Positions 5,823-8,833 of a stretch of 8,833 bases of DNA are shown piece after piece. The notes below the pieces were generated by a model, which was given only the letters and a program-made list of their open reading frames with translations, was not told the DNA's origin and ran no database searches. The stretch is from Cyanobacteria bacterium TMED177 (lineage in GTDB: Bacteria; Cyanobacteriota; Cyanobacteriia; PCC-6307; Cyanobiaceae). Location of the stretch: NCBI GenBank assembly GCA_002170825.1, contig NHIA01000045.1:21175-30007 (forward strand), written 5' to 3'. Position 1 is the stretch's first letter. Each line of letters opens with the position of its first letter. Position numbers and translations under genes: made by a program.

Positions 5823-6421
5823 TCCGCACCACCTGAATCCAGCGCCAGCAGGCGTTCGGCATAGCGGGCCAGCTGATCCGCTTCGAGGTTCACCTGGTCC
5901 CCGACCGCCAGGTGTCGCAATGTCGTGACACTCCAGGTGTGGGGAATCACCGCCAGATCAAACCGCACGCCGTCATCAGAACAGGACGCCACGGTGAGGC
6001 TGATGCCGTCTACGGCGATGCTCGCCTTCTCGCAGACGTAACGCCCGAACCGAGGTGACGTCCAACCCAACGTCAACTGCCAGGACTGCGGCAGCTCCTC
6101 AATCGCCTCAACCGTTCCGATGGCATCAATGTGTCCGCTCACCAGGTGCCCCCCGAGCCGATCGCTCAGCCGCAGCGCAGGCTCCAGGTTCACAGCACCA
6201 CCACGTTCGGCCTTGCGGCCCAAGGTGGTGCGTCCCAGCGTCTCCTCGCTCACATCGGCGCGAAAACCATCGCCGACGCAATCCGCCACCGTGAGGCATG
6301 CCCCATCCACCGCAACACTGTCTCCCAGAGCCAGTGGCCCGAACGCCCCGCAGCCCTCCACGACAACACCGCCTCCCCGGCGCTGAATCCGTCCCACTGC
6401 CTGCACCAATCCCGTGAACAT
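5759..6421 (-). CDS. ribE: Riboflavin synthase, alpha chain type
   Basis: Cytosolic enzyme that converts two molecules of 6,7-dimethyl-8-ribityllumazine into riboflavin plus a pyrimidinedione, the last step of riboflavin synthesis. The protein is 220 aa and shows the two tandem lumazine-binding repeats. The first repeat (1-97) starts with the characteristic MFTGLV and contains SVAVDGACLTV (35-45). The second repeat (98-195) follows GGHLVSGHIDA (90-100) and contains ASIAVDGISLTV (133-144). The ATG at 6421 is chosen because the family begins MFTG; the longer open frame to 6529 adds 36 unrelated residues. No strong Shine-Dalgarno sequence is seen. The C-terminal 20 residues or so lie beyond the second repeat and overlap the 3' end of the convergent cyAbrB gene. 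No other riboflavin gene is in the window, as is usual for dispersed rib genes in cyanobacteria. Confidence 0.95.
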   Translation of the reverse strand: MFTGLVQAVGRIQRRGGGVVVEGCGAFGPLALGDSVAVDGACLTVADCVGDGFRADVSEETLGRTTLGRKAERGGAVNLEPALRLSDRLGGHLVSGHIDAIGTVEAIEELPQSWQLTLGWTSPRFGRYVCEKASIAVDGISLTVASCSDDGVRFDLAVIPHTWSVTTLRHLAVGDQVNLEADQLARYAERLLALDSGGADQSAETISAGWLSEHGWDRSA

Positions 6422-6451
6422 GGCCGTTCGTCCGATCCGGTCCCTCATGGC

Positions 6452-6457
6452 CATAAT
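6452..6457 (+). promoter_or_regulatory. Possible -10 element for the DUF151 gene
   Basis: CATAAT matches the TATAAT consensus at five of six positions and lies in the 58-bp gap between the divergent ribE and DUF151 starts. No good -35 is found 16-18 nt upstream. A start of transcription near 6463 would give a leader of about 17 nt that still contains the GGAG at 6469-6472. Confidence 0.3.
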
Positions 6458-6468
6458 CGGGCAACCCT

Positions 6469-6472
6469 GGAG
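6469..6472 (+). promoter_or_regulatory. Ribosome binding site that fixes the DUF151 start
   Basis: GGAG lies 7 nt upstream of the ATG at 6480. It argues against the more upstream start at 6414, which would overlap the divergent ribE gene and add 22 residues unlike the family. Confidence 0.55.
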
Positions 6473-6479
6473 CGACGCC

Positions 6480-7049
6480 ATGGTGGAGATGAGCGTTGCC
6501 GGCATCGCTCTCGATGCCGCAAGCCGCACACCAATCGTTCTGTTACGCGACCCGAACGGATGTCGGCAGGTACCGATCTGGATTGATCAGAGCCAGGCCC
6601 ACAACATCATGGCGGGCCTGCAGGGCAGCGACCCGCCGCGCCCCCTGAGTCACGACCTGATGGCAACGCTGCTGGTGGCAGGCGGACTGGAGCTGGACCG
6701 GGTGATCATTCACGCGATCGAGGACAGCACCTTCCATGCCGTGCTGAAGCTCAGCCAGGCCGATCAGACCGAAGCGGACGACGACGGTGACGAGGGTGAA
6801 GACCTGATCGAGGTGGATGCACGGCCCAGCGATGCCATCGCGCTGGCGGTCCGCACCGGCAGCAGCATCTGGATGCTGGAGGAGGTGGTTGCGGAAGCCT
6901 CCATCGCCGTTGATGCCGAGGCAGACGCTCGGGACCAGAGCGACTTCAGCCGCTTCGTGGACGACCTCAGCCCTGCAGCCCTGGTGCGACATCTGCGCGA
7001 TCGCGGTCCGCAACAGGATCCGGAACTGGACCAATCTGACGACGGGTGA
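6480..7049 (+). CDS. DUF151 / bifunctional nuclease (BFN) family protein
   Basis: The protein is 189 aa. It has the DUF151 pattern in order: an N-terminal strand MVEMSVAGIALD, then PIVLLRD, the block QVPIWIDQSQAHNI (30-43), RPLSHDLM (54-61), and the hallmark IEVDARPSDAIALAVRTGSSIW (110-131). The C-terminal segment (155-175) with FSRFVDDLSP is also typical of bacterial members, many of which carry a UVR-like tail there. Plant relatives have been reported to have DNase and RNase activity; the role in cyanobacteria is not established. A strongly acidic stretch (100-109, mostly D/E/G) is inserted just before the hallmark block. The gene is divergent from ribE and overlaps the reductase gene by 4 bp (GTGA), suggesting co-translation. 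Confidence 0.88.
   Translation: MVEMSVAGIALDAASRTPIVLLRDPNGCRQVPIWIDQSQAHNIMAGLQGSDPPRPLSHDLMATLLVAGGLELDRVIIHAIEDSTFHAVLKLSQADQTEADDDGDEGEDLIEVDARPSDAIALAVRTGSSIWMLEEVVAEASIAVDAEADARDQSDFSRFVDDLSPAALVRHLRDRGPQQDPELDQSDDG
6997..7004. repeat. HIP1 octamer near the end of the DUF151 gene
   Basis: Exact GCGATCGC within the coding sequence, about 40 bp before the overlap with the reductase gene. It is the third copy in the window. Confidence 0.7.
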
Positions 7050-8164
7050 AACGCCCCTTCGGCCAGGGCAGGCCAGTCAGCCTGTTCACCCTGGGCACGA
7101 TGCGGGCCCTCGGATCCGTGGCGCAGATGGCCGAGGTTCTCGATGCCGCAATTCATGCCGGCATCAACCACCTCGAAACCGCTCCCGCCTACGGCCCCGC
7201 CGAGCGGTTTCTTGGAGAAGCCCTCAAGCAATCAGGCCAAGCTCCGAATGGGGGCTGGGTGTTCACCAGCAAGCTTCTGCCTGGCCTGTCCCTGGAGGAG
7301 GGGCAGCGACAGCTCGGAGGCATCCTGGATCGGCTGGGTTGCAACCAGCTCGACAACCTGGCCATTCATGGGCTCAATCGAGCGGAACACCTGACCTGGG
7401 CCCTGGAAGGGGACGGTCATGCACTGTTGGATTGGGCCGTGGAGAGTGGTGCCACCAGCCAGGTGGGATTCAGCAGTCATGGCAGCCAGTCCCTGATCGC
7501 AGCGGCCATCGCCAGTGACCGTTTTCAGTTCTGCAGCCTGCACCTCCACCTGCTCGACCCTCAACGGCTTCACCTCGCCCAGCGCGCCCTCAAGCAGGGC
7601 ATGGGGGTTCTGGCCATCTCTCCAGCCGACAAGGGTGGACGCCTGCAAGCACCGAGCCGGACATTGACCAGCGATTGCACGCCATTCCCACCGCTGCATC
7701 TGGCCTATCGCTACCTGTTGACCCATGGAATCTCCACCCTCAGCGTTGGAGCCTCCCAGGCCTCGGATCTGCAGCTCGCGGCAACGCTGCATCAGAGCGA
7801 TGGCCCCCTCACCGATCAGGAGCGTGAAAGCCTGCAGCGTCTGCACAGCCTCCGTGCCCAACGCCTTGGGCCTGACCTCTGCGGCCAGTGCCAGGCCTGT
7901 CTGCCATGCCCGAATGCGGTTCCGATCCCCGAGCTGCTGCGGTTGCGCAACCTTGCCCTCGGCCATGACCTGATGGCGTACTGCCAGGAGCGCTACAACC
8001 TGATCGGGCGCGCCGGACACTGGTGGGAATCGCTCGATGCCAGCGCCTGTCAGTCATGTGGTGACTGCTTGCCACGCTGCCCCCACAATCTGGACATTCC
8101 GAGCTTGCTTGCAGACACGCACAAGCGTCTGAGTGCTCCACCCCGCCGCCGGCTATGGGGCTGA
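7046..8164 (+). CDS. Aldo/keto reductase with C-terminal 4Fe-4S cysteine clusters
   Basis: The protein is 372 aa from a GTG that overlaps the DUF151 stop as GTGA. The N-terminal part (about 10-250) is an aldo/keto reductase TIM barrel: INHLETAPAYG (40-50), VFTSKLLPG (72-80), DNLAIHGLN (103-111), and a late SVGASQASDL segment (233-242) for NADP binding. Of the catalytic tetrad, Y49, K76 and H108 are in place, but the aspartate position is Glu44. The C-terminal part has two cysteine clusters: C279, C282, C285, C288-P (CxxCxxCxxCP) and C335, C338, C341, C345-P (CxxCxxCxxxCP). Such clusters would bind two 4Fe-4S centres, as in a known subfamily of iron-sulfur AKRs. The substrate and the electron partner are unknown; ferredoxin is a reasonable guess. 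The gene ends convergent with the solute-binding gene, overlapping it by 12 bp. Confidence 0.9.
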   Translation: MKRPFGQGRPVSLFTLGTMRALGSVAQMAEVLDAAIHAGINHLETAPAYGPAERFLGEALKQSGQAPNGGWVFTSKLLPGLSLEEGQRQLGGILDRLGCNQLDNLAIHGLNRAEHLTWALEGDGHALLDWAVESGATSQVGFSSHGSQSLIAAAIASDRFQFCSLHLHLLDPQRLHLAQRALKQGMGVLAISPADKGGRLQAPSRTLTSDCTPFPPLHLAYRYLLTHGISTLSVGASQASDLQLAATLHQSDGPLTDQERESLQRLHSLRAQRLGPDLCGQCQACLPCPNAVPIPELLRLRNLALGHDLMAYCQERYNLIGRAGHWWESLDASACQSCGDCLPRCPHNLDIPSLLADTHKRLSAPPRRRLWG

Positions 8165-8833
8165 AGAGCGCCAGCGTTGTTGCAGAGCAATCTGCTGGGC
8201 CTCCTGAAGGGGGGGAAGGGACCAGCACCGCTGCCAGATGGCCTCAGACGGCATCAACAGATCACGCCATGGGGCCGGCAGCGCCCCGCGCTCCGCTTTG
8301 AGCTCCACGGGCTTCAGCGGCACCCGCCAGCCAGACCGCAGCAGAGTTTGACGCAAAGGAGCCTTCCAGGCCTGTTCAACCCACATCTGCGGCAGAGGCT
8401 CTCGGGTGCTTTCCGGCCGCACCAGAAGGGTCCAGTGCAGCGGCGCGCCGCTCTCAGGCAGAACGGCGGTCAGGCGCGGATCCCGGCGCAGCAGCGCCAT
8501 GCAGCGTTGCAAGGGCAGCACGACCACCCGGGCGTCCCCTTTGAGCAGCCAGTTGGTCGCCCGTCGGTCATCCATGGTGAGCAGCTGCCTCCGCAGCCGC
8601 CCCAGCTCGCTCCCACCGCCCAAGCGATCGGCCAGAGCCATCACCCAGCGGGGACTTGCCGGCAGAACCACCTTTCCGGTGAGCGACGGTTGCAACAACA
8701 CCTCCCAACCGGCCTGAGCCGCCTGAGTCCACTCGGCACCGTTGCGAAACAGCATCACCCAGGGGCTGACACCAACCGGCAGCACCTGGCCGGAGCGATC
8801 ATCACCGAGTTGCGCCAGAAAACGCCTGGCCTG
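8153..8833 (-). CDS. PotD/PotF-like extracellular solute-binding protein, C-terminal part (cut by window edge)
   Basis: The frame is open to the window edge, so the start lies outside; 226 codons before the stop are visible. Residues just inside the edge read VLPVGVSPWVMLFRN, followed by WEVLLQPSLTGKVVLPASPRWV. This resembles the hinge region of type 2 periplasmic binding proteins for polyamines or iron, where a W-x-x-L-x-x-P, L-x-GK-V pattern is common. Later the NWLLKGDARVVVLPLQ and LPESGAPLHWTLLVRP blocks match the region that closes over the ligand. The ligand cannot be decided without the N-terminal half. A GTG at 8785 is an internal codon rather than the likely start. The gene is convergent with the aldo/keto reductase, sharing 12 bp at the ends. 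Confidence 0.6.
   Translation of the reverse strand, partial: QARRFLAQLGDDRSGQVLPVGVSPWVMLFRNGAEWTQAAQAGWEVLLQPSLTGKVVLPASPRWVMALADRLGGGSELGRLRRQLLTMDDRRATNWLLKGDARVVVLPLQRCMALLRRDPRLTAVLPESGAPLHWTLLVRPESTREPLPQMWVEQAWKAPLRQTLLRSGWRVPLKPVELKAERGALPAPWRDLLMPSEAIWQRCWSLPPLQEAQQIALQQRWRSSAP

Noticed and set aside
7232..8020. Open frame of 262 codons on the minus strand opposite the aldo/keto reductase
   Set aside because: The sense strand encodes a full reductase with catalytic residues and cysteine clusters; the antisense frame has no recognisable motif.
8153..8164. 12-bp convergent overlap of the reductase and solute-binding genes
   Set aside because: Short stop-to-stop overlaps are common in compact picocyanobacterial genomes and need no special explanation.
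1..8833. tRNA, rRNA, CRISPR array, insertion sequence or phage attachment site
   Set aside because: I looked for cloverleaf-like segments, regularly spaced repeats, transposase-like frames and terminal repeats and saw none; nearly all of the window is accounted for by conserved genes.

Overview
The window reads as a stretch of core chromosome from a picocyanobacterium of the marine or brackish Synechococcus/Cyanobium type. The evidence is the high GC content, the compact and often overlapping genes, a cyanobacterial-type cytochrome c oxidase locus (ctaB-ctaA divergent from ctaC-ctaD-ctaE), a cyanobacterial AbrB-like (cyAbrB) regulator, and three copies of the HIP1 octamer GCGATCGC. I recognise the gene families from their protein sequences. 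The genus assignment is an inference; no database search was possible.

Left part (1-2035, minus strand). An operon reads leftward: ctaA (heme A synthase), ctaB (protoheme IX farnesyltransferase, heme O synthase), then the first 31 codons of an ABC transporter ATPase that runs off the window. ctaA and ctaB overlap by 8 bp. Together they convert heme B to heme O and then heme A, the cofactor of the oxidase encoded next door.

Middle part (2036-5336). A divergent control region of about 200 bp separates ctaA from ctaC. It holds a perfect 8-bp inverted repeat with an 11-nt spacer. Reading rightward come ctaC, ctaD and ctaE, subunits II, I and III of an aa3-type cytochrome c oxidase, spaced by 4 bp and then a 4-bp overlap. 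Subunit I carries the YSHP motif of A2-type oxidases in place of the usual glutamate motif. Subunit II has all CuA ligands but phenylalanines where the electron-entry tryptophans usually lie.

Right part (5337-8833). A cyAbrB-type DNA-binding protein reads rightward, and its 3' end overlaps that of the convergent ribE (riboflavin synthase) by 64 bp. Divergent from ribE is a DUF151/bifunctional-nuclease-family gene, coupled by a GTGA overlap to an aldo/keto reductase with two C-terminal iron-sulfur cysteine clusters. The last gene is convergent and cut by the window edge; it looks like the C-terminal part of a PotD/PotF-type solute-binding protein.

There are no tRNAs, rRNAs, CRISPR arrays, insertion sequences or phage genes that I can see. 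I did not find an undescribed system. The points most worth a second look are the intergenic inverted repeat, the cyAbrB/ribE antisense overlap, the changed residues in CtaC and CtaD, and the Glu-for-Asp change in the reductase.
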